Below, piece by piece: positions 54,694 to 64,000 of a DNA stretch of 64,000 bases. The position numbers were made by a program, and so were the translations under genes. The first letter of the stretch is position 1. The number at the start of each line of letters is the position of its first letter. The DNA comes from Trichosporon coremiiforme (Eukaryota > Basidiomycota > Tremellomycetes > Trichosporonales > Trichosporonaceae): positions 310,001 through 374,000 of the forward strand of contig BCJJ01000018.1 of assembly GCA_039545355.1 (NCBI GenBank), given 5' to 3'. Under the pieces are notes generated by a model. The model saw only the letters and a list, made by a program, of their open reading frames with translations. It searched no databases and was not told the DNA's origin.

Positions 54694-56414
54694 ATGGAGG
54701 CCTACCGCAAAGAAGCCGAAACCAAATCGCAGGACTGTGTTTACACTTCGTCCAACGGCGCCCAGCAGCCCCACCCATACTACGCGCAGCGCGCGGGCGC
54801 GGGCGGCGGCTTGCTCCTCCAGGATTACCACCTGATCGGTACGTCAACCTCCGACTTTCTCGACTTCCGTGACACTACGACGACAACGAGCTAACAGTAA
54901 CAGACCTTCTCGCGCACTTCGATCGCGAGCGTGTTCCTGAGCGTGTCGTGCACGCCAAGGGTGCCGGTGCTCACGGCGAGTTCGAGTGCACCAACGGCCT
55001 CGAAGACCTGTCTCTCGCCGGCATCTTCAAGAAGGGTGCTAAGTGCTCTGTTTCGGTCCGTATGAGCACTGTCGGAGGCGAGAGCGGCACGAGTGACAAC
55101 CTCCGTGACCCCCGTGGCTTCTCAATCAAGTTCCGCACGGACGAAGGCAACTGGGACCTCGTGGGCAACAACACCCCCGTCTTCTTCATCCGTGACCCCG
55201 CCAAGTTCCCGCACTTCATCCACACGCAGAAGCGTAACCCTCAGACGCACAAGCACCACACGGACGATGCGACCCTGTACTGGGACTACCTGTCGCAGAA
55301 CCCTGAGTGCATTCACCAGATCGTCTACATGTTCGGTGACCGCGGCATCCCCTACGGCACGCGCTTCATGAACTCGTATTTCGGCCACACCGTCAAGCTC
55401 GTCAACGACAAGCAAGAGTGGGTGTACGCCCAGTTCCACATGCTCTCCGACCAGGGCGAGAAGAATCAGACCGACCCCGACAAGACTGCCGAGGAGTCGG
55501 ACGATCTCATGCAGAACGACCTGTTCGAGGCGATCGAGAAGGGTGACTACCCCACCTGGACCCTCAAGGTTCAGATCATGACCAAGGAGCAGGCGCGCGA
55601 GGCGTGGAAGCTGAAGGGCATCAACGTCTTCGATCTGACTCACATCTGGCCTCACAAGGACTACCCTCTCCGCGAGATCGGCAAGATGACGCTGAACCGC
55701 AACATCGTCAACTACTTTGCCGAGGTTGAGCAGATCTCTTTCTCGCCCGCGCACATGGTGCCCGGTATCGAGCCCTCCGAGGACCCCGTCCTGCAGTCGC
55801 GTCTCTTCTCGTACGACGACACCGCTCGCCACCGCATCGGCGCCAACTTCATGCAGCTGCCCATCAACCAGCCCACGCCCAAGTACAAGCACGGCAACTT
55901 CCAGCGTGACGGCCCGATGGCGTACTTCAACCAGGGTGCGCGTAGCAACTACCTGTCGTCGATCGACCCCATCCAGTGCCGCCCCCGTGCGGTCAACTTG
56001 GACAAGGTGCACGGCGACTTCGTCGCTGAGGCGATCAGCTGGCTCTCGATTCTACGCAAGGAGGACTTCAACCAGCCCGGCGCTCTCTGGCGCGACGTCT
56101 TCAACGACGAGCAGAAGCAGCGCTACGTCGACAACGTCACCGGCCACTGGAGCACGATCAAGGACAAGAACATCATCTCGCGCATGATCTCCATCTTCCG
56201 TGCCGTCGACCCCGACCTCGGCGCGCGCCTTGAGAAGGCTTCTGGCGTCCAGGGCGGCCCCGACATCAGCCAGATGACCTTCAACGGCTCCCACAACGGC
56301 ATCGCCGACGACGTCCTGGGCGCCAACAACATGGAGTACGCCAAGGAGTTCGGTCTCTACCAGTCCGGCTCTGTCACCGACAACCCGCCCGCCATCCTTC
56401 CCGAGCCCGCTTAG
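54694..56414 (+). CDS. Heme catalase (small-subunit type)
   Basis: Breaks down hydrogen peroxide. Exons are 54694-54838 and 54904-56414, giving 551 aa. All key parts are visible: distal His65 in RVVHAKGAGAHG, the Asn in GNNTPVFFIRD (137-138), FFIRDPAKFPHFIH, the NADPH/heme region HPHKDYPLREIG-like block, and the proximal heme ligand Tyr352 in RLFSYDDTARHRIG. The size fits the small-subunit class; there is no C-terminal flavodoxin-like domain. The end (ILPEPA) is not a peroxisomal SKL signal and no signal peptide is present, so a cytosolic enzyme is likeliest. The N-terminal 45 residues include a Gly/Ala-rich stretch. Codon use is extremely C/G-ended, consistent with high expression. The promoter carries CRE- and STRE-like motifs. 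Confidence 0.94.
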
Positions 56415-57943
56415 GGGTGGCGTAAGCGGAAACGGAGCGTGTCCGCCGAAGCCGTAGCTCCAAACGAGGTCCTGCTGAATTGAGTACTCGTGGCGATTAG
56501 TTGAGAAGAGTAGTAGTCCAGTGTATTGTAAGAAGTCTGAACGTGATGCAGAAGTCGAGCAGTGTCCAGTATCCCCCCTGTGGCTCGTGTCGAAGCTACC
56601 ATTGGCGGTAGCAGCGTCGTACGTCGCCCGGTGCCTAGGCGTGACGTTCGGAGTCCGGACACGATGGCGCGCTTCACTTGCCCGCAGCCGAGAAAGCTGA
56701 AACGAAGCTTTAGCTGGAGCGTGCGTACGACACATGAGAATGACGCAGCGACGGCGGTAAGCACATAGCTTCGAGTATGCGTCGTATCGCGGACGCTGGG
56801 TGGGGGCGGCCGGTAGTCCTGTCGGTGTCCCGACGCTGCGACCGATGATTGTCTGTGCGAAGAACCGTAGCCCTGCAAGGCGCGGGTAAAAGCGTCAGTG
56901 AGTCATAAGGTGTCAGTGAGTCATAAGGTGTCAGCTATCTGCGCCGAGCCCCTGAAGCGATGGCCTGCAATCCTGCCATTTGATCGGTTCGTCATTCAGC
57001 CTTCCCCATAAACTGATGCCAGTGAGGCTGGGTGACGTCGCCGTCGATAGCTGCGTTCGGCCTGTGACACTCGCCAGCCACGCGCAGTGACCTTGGGACA
57101 CCTGGGCTCGGTCCATGTCGCTGGGTGATGCATACCCAGCTCGCAAGTTGCTTGGCGGAGCTGTTATTTTCGTCACTGCGTGGCTGGGTGTGTTCGACCT
57201 AGGACGATGATAGCCTGAGGAGGATGCGTTCTCCCCGAGACACAGAAGAATGGCTTTTGGGACCTACGTCGCTGAAAGCATCCCCACATCTGCTACTCTG
57301 AATATGAGAGCTATAGAGCTTTTGAGCAGCTGTTGACGATCGACATCGTCCAGAAACCGGAGTAGTGGACCCACTCACCAGGCCCGCAGGTGAATCAGTT
57401 ACACCCGTGCCGTGCCCATCCCCTAGTGAACCATAAACTCTGCAGCATCTGTCGTCAGACTGCCACTGGGTCTGGTATTAAATCGCCACACACTTTATGC
57501 TTGCCCTTTTGGTATCAATGGCAATCACCTGCTCGCATTGATGTTTGAGGAGGGCCGGAGTGAATTGCGATGAACGAACAATGTGGGTGAGGGTGGAGGT
57601 GAGTCACTAAGGTGCAGTTGGTAGCCGAACTCAAGGCGCGCGGGCCGATGGCGTCACCTGGACCGATGATAACGGAAAAACCAACGTGCTTCAGCCGATT
57701 CGTCTACACCTCGGTCCTCACTATCCACACTCGGAGCGCCCAACCCTCTCCTCTCTGTTCCGTCCGTCTCACATCTCCATTCGCGACACTCCTCCTACCG
57801 CCGCCTGTAACTCACTGCTGTAAAGTTTCACTCACCTGCTATTTCGGATCGCGACCAGACCTTCACGTGCTGTCTCCTCCACGCAATTCCCACAATCAGC
57901 CGCACGCCCACACCGCCGAAAGCGATCACTACCTTCGAACCCA
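56415..57943. other. Spacer catalase / AKR-Rid fusion gene
   Basis: This is 1.5 kb with no gene I can support. It contains an 18-bp tandem duplication (56894-56929). The 200 bases before the next ATG are pyrimidine-rich. Confidence 0.55.
56894..56929. repeat. Tandem 18-bp duplication
   Basis: The unit GTCAGTGAGTCATAAGGT is present twice head to tail, followed by the first five bases of a third copy. Each unit contains TGAGTCA, a perfect AP-1/Gcn4-type core. Confidence 0.75.
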
Positions 57944-59422
57944 ATGTCCAAGCCCCAGCTTATCGCCCGTGTCCGCAGCAAGGCCGACGTCGATGCCGCT
58001 GTTAAAGCTGGATTCAAGGCTATCGATTACAATGTCGATGCTGTGAGTGCGAGTTGTATGGGTATTAACCGCCCGTCTTCACGATCATTGACCCCAGTCC
58101 ATCCCCCAAGACGCTGTCTCCGGGCTCGAAGCTTACGTGAATGTCGCACCGAGTGTGCTGGACAAGGAGGCGTCCGAGGTAAAGCACGGAACGACCGTGT
58201 ACCAAGTACGACTGTACTCGGCGCTGAACTATGTGTGAGTGAATTCCCTTCCGGCGTGTCAGTGCGGCTGCTGCTACAGCTGGGAGAAGCAACCGGAACG
58301 ATCCCGCTGACAACAGAAACATCCTCTGGGACTTGCAGAAGACCGCCCCGCTCGCCGTACGGGACATGGACGCGGCGCACCTCCGTCTCTTCATCGGCAG
58401 CGGTTACCGCATCTCAACTCTCCGTGTCCGGATGTCGCTGCTCGACCGGCGGTGCGAGCTGAATGGACTGCTGCAGTGGTGCCGTGAGAATACGGTCAAG
58501 GTCCTCGCGTACGACACAGAGTTTGGCGGGTTTCTCGACGCCGCCGAGGGACTGAAGGACGCAGAGGAGGAGAGTGATGGCCAGAACGCCTCGCATGCCG
58601 AGTACGTTCGGTCTGCTGGTGAGTAATTTCGAGAGCACAATGGCAGCCAAGCTGACGACAGGGGGGTGGGACGTCTTCGGAGCCGCCATTAAAGCGCTCG
58701 AGTCGGTCGCCCAGCGCCATAGCGTGCCGCTCTCAGCGCTGTCGGCAGCGTACGTCGCCTCGCTCGGCGTGGACGGCATCGTGCTTCCTCCCACGGCATC
58801 CAAGCTTCCCAGCCTTACGACTTCCGACGTTGATGCTATCCGCTCTGCCGTGAATGACCTGAAGACTCCCCGCGGTGACCCCGGAGACGAGACAAAGTAC
58901 CCCGCCTACCTGTCCGCTGTGCCCGGTGACCCGAAGTTCAACCACCAACGTGCTGAGCGTATCACCGAGATCGAGCGAATCGCCGGCTTGGGTGGGCGAA
59001 TTGAGGCCTCGTCCGGAGCGCGCTGGGAGCCTGTGGCGGAGTACTCCCGCGGGCTCCGAGTTGGTCGCTTCTTCGAGGTGGCGGGGACGACCGCGCGCGC
59101 GCACCCGTCCGGCAAGGGCTGTCTGGGCAAGGACGCCGAGGACCAGGCGACGCAGATCTTCGACATCGTCGCAGGTGCCGTGCATGCTGTCGGGGGCGAC
59201 ATGCGTGATGTGACCCGCACACGCGTGCTGCTGAAGGACGTGGAGGACTGGCCGGGCCAATGCAAGGTCCACGGACGGGTGTTTGGACGCTTCGGCGTTA
59301 GACCCGTGGACACCATGGTCGGTGGCACTGTGCCCATCATTGAGGGGAGCAGGGTCGAAATTGAAGCGCTGGGCGTCATTGGCGGGCACGAGGGACCACT
59401 CATGCGTGTTGGCATGTGCTAG
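57944..59422 (+). CDS. Aldo/keto-reductase-like domain fused to RidA/YjgF domain
   Basis: Exons are 57944-58042, 58098-58234, 58317-58618 and 58662-59422, giving 432 aa. Residues 1-275 resemble an aldo/keto reductase barrel of the D-arabinose/L-galactose dehydrogenase type: SLLDRRCELNGLLQWCREN, VLAYDTEFGGFLDA, and SVPLSALSAAYVASLGVDGIVLP are in family order. The N-terminal part is short and lacks the usual DTAxxYG segment with catalytic Asp and Tyr; I also do not see the catalytic Lys and His. Residues 310-425 are a RidA/YjgF fold: GRFFEVAGTTA, DQATQIFDIVAGAVHAVGGDMRDVTRTRVLL, and VEIEALGVI. The Arg that binds the imine substrate in RidA seems replaced in RPVDTMVGG. Both halves may be degenerate enzymes or a scaffold. 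The fusion is supported by continuous reading within the last exon. Confidence 0.82.
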
Positions 59423-61587
59423 GTGCGAGCGTCGTCGAGACATCAGGACTGGTCAGTCGCGGTCAGTAGGACTTGTGGCCATGTATTCCATAGTTGATAG
59501 TGACTCCGGGCATGAAGCTTCTATTCAAGGGCGAGCAAGGGGAAGTGTGAATGTGACACCGAGGAAGAAGGCTTCGAGGGCTTCGGCTGGCTCGGGTACC
59601 ACAAGGTGCTTTGTTATGGAAGATCGGTGGACAGCTGACTGTGGTTAGGGCAGACGAGGGAGACGGGTGAGCGAGAAGAGTAGGCGAGCAATTGGAGCAC
59701 ATGCTTTGCAAGGGCGAGATGCACGCTGCGTCATGAGGGAATCCGACTTTGCCTCCGCAATCGTCCCCCTCGTCTTCCCCTTCCCCGCGTGCGTCAACAG
59801 ATTCTCCACGCGCACCGAGCACGGTGCCGGAGACGCATTGAGATCATCGGACAATTTCCCGACCCTCGCCTTCCTCGCGGTCCCCGCGCTAGAACACTCT
59901 TCCTCGCCTGGCTCGCTTGTTAGCGTATGTTTGAACCCCAAATCAACTGGCCCGCTTCCGCAGGAGAACAGAGGGAAGGCAAGCACAACATTGAACCCAT
60001 GTGCCTCGTCTAACCCCCTCGAGGCTCACAGCCCGCAGGCTGGCCGGCTGGTCCGATCCTTCGGGCCAGGATGGAGCATGTTGCACCCAGGTACGTCGCT
60101 CCTGAGCAGCGGGTACACTGCAGAGCCGCAGGTACGCATCGCAGACGAGAACGGCAGGTCGCCTTTAGAGTGCCTTGCGCAAGATCTCGAACTCTACCGA
60201 CGCCTCTGTGCCTNNNNNNNNNNNNNNNNNNNNNNNNNNNNNNNNNNNNNNNNNNNNNNNNNNNNNNNGGGGGGCGCAAAGCGACGCCGCAGGCCGCAAG
60301 CCTCATCCTCTTTGACCCGGTGAAGGCTTCCACAGAGGTTCTCGGGCTTGTGCATTCCGCAGCGCCATTGATCCCAACTTCGCCCTCCCTGGCCTTGCTT
60401 GCCGGGGATGCCGAGGCAATGCAAGGAATCGCAAGGAATTGCAAAGGAGTCTCCGCTATTCCCCCTTCCGTCTCCTCCTCTGAGGCGCAAGTATCGATGT
60501 GCATGACATAGTCCCAGCGCGGTTAGAAGGCAGTGCAGACTCAAGTACCGTGCAACGTGGGTGCAAGCGTTTCGCCATACTGCACCAGGCACATCAAACC
60601 GGCTGCTGTTCCACAGAACATGTGCTAGCGTCTACGATGCGCTCGTATCGCACCCCGATACGCCCAAAGGGGACTGGGGAAGAGGTAAGTCTCGCCAACC
60701 CCCAGCCCGCCCCAGCCGCGTCTCGAGCTTTACCTGCCCTTGGTGCTGGGCAGGCGACGCACTCCCTCAACCTCGACTGGCCCCTTCAGTCACCGCGTGA
60801 TCGCACCGCTTTCTGACAGTGGTTCGGTGCAACGTACCGTGTACCAATGTACCAGCATGACATCGTGCCGACTGGCTGCCGAAGGACGGCTACGCCTGTC
60901 CCAGTTTGGCATTCAGCGGTTCTGCCGTTCTGCAGCCAGGCCCCGGTGGAGTCGTTACCGACTGTCGCCAACAGTGGCACAGCCGGCACAGACGACTCCA
61001 TGCCGTTCACAGCCCACTCGAGCACACCGAGACCGCCTCGCCTCACAACTCGCGGTCACTGTGGCAGCGCTCCAGCGCTCCAGAGGCTGTCTCCTTCCCC
61101 CTCACCAGCTGACCGTCCTCTGCCAGGCCAGGAGAATGCCATGTCACGTCACACGATCGTGTGAGAGTACATGCGCCCATGCAAGCTCACTTTCCGTCAC
61201 AACTGACGTTGCGATCAAAGCAGCCTCGCCCGCCATTGAGAGCTTTCGAAAAGCACACCATCACGCAAGGCATGACCATTGAGCTGGCGATTGAGCGCCC
61301 CTCAGTGACTGGTGCAGGCCGTCGCCCATTCCACTGGCGTGCAAGGCGCGACGTCTTGCAAGCCTTGCCCTTCTTCCACGTCCAGACAAAGCAGATCGTG
61401 TAACCATGCATACATTGTGCGAAATGCACTCATACCAGACCCTTGGCTCGCCACTTTCTAAAACTCCAGGCCAGAGCTCTCGTCTGCTTTTCTTCCTTCT
61501 CGCGGTCGTTTAAGCATTATACTGAGCCTGAGATGGGCCGTCGTGTCGTTAAACTCCTGTATCGATACCAGAGGCAGCTGATACAGC
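59423..61587. other. Convergent spacer with assembly gap
   Basis: This is 2.2 kb between the 3' ends of the fusion gene and the velvet gene, interrupted by N at 60214-60268. I see no coding exon with recognisable content. Sequence lost in the gap is at most a small part if the N count is real. Confidence 0.5.
60214..60268. other. Assembly gap (55 N)
   Basis: A run of 55 unknown bases is followed directly by six G. The left flank is unremarkable. Whether 55 is the true size or an estimate cannot be told. Confidence 0.98.
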
Positions 61588-63556
61588 TCACTCATTTCCT
61601 CCACCATCTTCGCCTTCAGATTCTCCCTCCCCTTCGTCGTTCCTCGGACGGCGCTAGTTCGTCAGCGACCTGTGGACCCCATCGTACTCACCCCTAGATG
61701 CCGTTCGCCTTGGCGCAAAAATTCAGCAGAGAGAGGCGTGATGGGAACTGGGCTGGGGAAATCTTGCGGAATGCTGTGACGCGTAAGAGAAACAACCAAC
61801 AGACAACTGAGGAGCACGTACATTACATCAAACGGCTGTGTGCGACAGTACGCCAGTGGGTGTGTTACACCAATGGAAGTGCCAATATGAGGCGGTCTGC
61901 CAACGTTAGCGACATCAAATGCAGGCCATGCTTTACCGCTCCCGCACTGAACCCTCCTTTGTACTCACCCAGCTAGATCCAGAACCTTGCCATCCAGGGC
62001 GTACTTGCCTTCAGGCCGCACGACCTTTCCGTAAGCATCAAGTATCACGGACACGACTGCACACAGCACTTGCGCACTGGGTCAGCTTCCTTTTACGTAC
62101 CATATCTTGGAAGATGAAGTACAGCCCCTTGCGGTTTTCGCGAGTCAGAACTTGTGCTGTTCGCACGCTGGAACCGAGTAACGTGCGCTGCACAGAATAC
62201 GGTGGGGGTGCTGATGCGGGATAGTAAGGCTGCACGTTGCCTCGAGCTGTCCATGTTAGTCGAGCGCTGGCGAGTAAAGAACAACTTACGGCTTGGGGGC
62301 CGAACGCGCATCATGGCTCGCGATTCTGAGCCGTCGGGTGACACCAGTTCCACACTCATCGTGAGATGCACCAGTCGGCGGGCAAGAGCAGGGTTGCTGT
62401 CCGTCAGGAGAAATTCAAGCAAACAGGCAGCTCTTGACGGCTGATACTCACTCTGTCGGGATCTCTTGGCCGTCCTGATCCTTGACAATGAGCTGTACGA
62501 TCAGAGGGGGAGTCAGAGGGGGCCATCCCTGGGCCGTCAACAATACACCCTGCTTAGCTTGACCATGTATCGACTCACTCTCCGAAGTTGCTCAACTCCT
62601 AGAGCCTTGCCTCGCTCCGGATGTTGCAGTACTACCAGATTATAGCTCCTGCAAGCGTCAGCCCACTCTCTCATGATGTCTTACCATCCAGTAGAGTCCA
62701 CGGCTTGCTGCGGATCTGTGGAAGGTGGCCATCCACCTCGCGGAACCCGGTGAGGGCGCAAGAGAAGGTACGCTTCGGTAGGTGGAGGGCGCACATCTGC
62801 CGATGTAGCATTGCCGGCTGGGGCAGCAACAGCACTGGCTGACTCTGCAGCTGCGCTCGTTGCCGAAGGTCGTCTAGTACTCCCTGCCCGAGCTCGAGCA
62901 TAGTCGGGTTGGAACCCCGGCAGGTATCCCGCGGGAGGAGACGAAGCTCCTGACCTGGGCGGCGATGGCGCTGACGCGGGCGGCGGAGGCGCTCTGATCT
63001 GGGAGGGAGAGGCTGGAGGAGGCGGGGAAGGCGGCGGCCGAGATGGCGGCGGAAGCGAACCACGATGATGCGGGTGTCTCATGTTGCTGCTGTGAGGTGC
63101 TGAAGAGGTGGAAGGATAGGAGGGACCTGTGGGCCCGCCGTAACTGGGACTGTAACCGGGAGGAGGCGGAGGAGCCCAATGTTGTGAGCCCCAGGCACTC
63201 GGATGTGGAGGCGGCGCTGAGGATGTCGCAGGGGCATCGTTGGCGCGCGTGTGATGCGCTGAGGGCGGAGGCGGGGGGTAAGGGTAACTGTATGAGTAGT
63301 GCTGGTGGGATGGATGGCCGGAAGAGTGCGAGGAGTGATGACGACTGGAGCTTGACGGTCGTCCTGGCGGTTGCGACTGGCTCCAAGACGGCGGAGGACT
63401 CAGGTCTTCCCGACTGGGCCCGTAGTCATACCTCGAATCGTATCTGGATCTACTACTGGGACCGGCATATGCACGGTGGTGACTGTATCGGTCGTCATCG
63501 AGTCGCGGGTCGTTGCTACCGCTACCCGGAGTGCCACGCGCGCGGTCGCGGTCCAT
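61588..63556 (-). CDS. Velvet-domain regulator
   Basis: Velvet factors are fungal DNA-binding regulators of development and secondary metabolism. Nine exons: 62685-63556, 62579-62648, 62452-62528, 62290-62396, 62101-62246, 61969-62024, 61822-61896, 61692-61773 and 61588-61653, giving 516 aa. Residues 1-290 are Ser/Pro/His-rich and disordered. The velvet domain is spread over exons 2-8 in correct order: WSYNLVVLQHPERGKALG with LRR, TPPLIVQLIVKDQDG, HLTMSVELVSPDGSE, LLGSSVRTAQVL with GLYFIFQDMVVRPEGKYAL, IGTSIGVTHPLA with QPFDV, and FPSPVPITPLSAEFLRQG. The end is an acidic tail (RRPRNDEGEGESEGED). Exon 3 could start 21 nt earlier (29-nt intron), but the 50-nt intron fits the RR-x-PPxIVQL spacing better. 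An in-frame ATG at 63664 is an alternative start. Which velvet class it is remains open. Confidence 0.85.
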
Positions 63557-64000
63557 AGCGCAGCGGGTCGAACGTGACAATGGTTCAAATATCGTGAAGG
63601 GGAGAAAGGATCTAGGCAATCCCAGCTCACGTTGGAAGATACCGTGGTCGCGATAGACAGACACTGCGCCCCGGGCAGTGAAAGCGATGTTTTGGGAGAG
63701 AAGGGGAGATGTAAACTACGCCCTGCGTGTGTTGTTCAAGCCACGCGTGTGTGCTGGTAGCTGGCTCTGCCAATGCCGATGACACTCAACGAACTGATCG
63801 ATGCAAAGTGCCTGTTCCAGCTGTACGTCGGCTGGGCGGGTCGCACGCGCTTGTGCTTGCTGTAGAATCTTCAAGCTAATGCCGGAAACGAGTAGGTGCA
63901 GGTATCAGTCTGTAGGACATGGCACGGAGGTTAACCCAGGCGTTGCTGTTGAAAAGTTAGACGCGACTCCGGAATGGGCGAACTCTTTTTGGGGCCAGCA
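63557..64000. other. Upstream region of the velvet gene
   Basis: This is 444 bp at the window edge. The velvet reading frame is open to an ATG at 63664, which may be leader or a longer N-terminus. I see no other coding region. Confidence 0.5.

Noticed and set aside
55122..56012. Antisense frame over catalase
   Set aside because: The sense strand is an intact catalase; the antisense frame is a codon-bias artefact.
62529..62549. Coding use of these bases in the velvet gene (29-nt intron model)
   Set aside because: Frame allows it, but the resulting seven extra residues disturb the RR to PPxIVQL spacing; the 50-nt intron with its own branch box is likelier.

Overview
The window is eukaryotic and reads as a compact, GC-rich basidiomycete chromosome. 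Nearly every gene is split by very short introns (most 33-60 nt) with GTRNGT donors, a CTRAC branch box close to the acceptor, and codons that favour C or G in third position. The gene set fits a fungus that is not a Saccharomyces-type yeast: ribosomal protein eL28, a complex I 21 kDa subunit, a velvet factor, a Zn2Cys6 regulator and a GPI mucin. I infer Tremellomycetes, possibly Trichosporonales; that order-level call is inference. I model 22 protein-coding genes with about 94 introns. In every model the exon lengths sum to a multiple of three. There is one 55-base N gap (60214-60268).

Left part (1-25 kb): about 3 kb without recognisable genes. Then come TFIIB (-), the MRG15/Eaf3 chromatin subunit (+), dynein light chain LC8 (-), a Kha1-type cation/proton antiporter (+), a RING-H2 protein with an N-myristoylation signal (+), complex I 21 kDa subunit (-), a UXT/prefoldin-like chaperone (+), an SDR oxidoreductase (+) and a kinase ending in a C1-like zinc domain (-).

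Middle part (24.7-43.6 kb): a DOPA-dioxygenase-family protein (+), a stomatin-like SPFH protein (-), an ER protein of unknown function (+), the SUMO protease Ulp1 (-), PP4 regulatory subunit Psy2/SMEK (+), ribosomal protein eL28 (+), coatomer beta' Sec27 (+) and a GH47 alpha-mannosidase (+). These are mostly core housekeeping genes, closely packed; one convergent pair has only 107 bp between stop codons.

Right part (45-64 kb): a 12-exon Zn2Cys6 regulator (+), a large Ser/Thr/Pro/Gly-rich GPI-anchored wall protein (+), a catalase (+), a fusion of a degenerate aldo/keto-reductase domain with a RidA/YjgF domain (+) and a velvet regulator (-). Spacers here are longer (1.2-2.8 kb), as expected for regulated genes.

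The genes form no evident pathway cluster. The most striking feature is gene architecture. A 5-nt microexon lies inside the invariant EWRTF motif of TFIIB. An 8-nt microexon supplies the first cysteine of a Zn2Cys6 cluster. A 10-nt microexon follows the signal-peptide exon of the GPI protein. One first coding exon (Sec27) consists of the ATG alone. Automatic gene finders would probably break several of these models.
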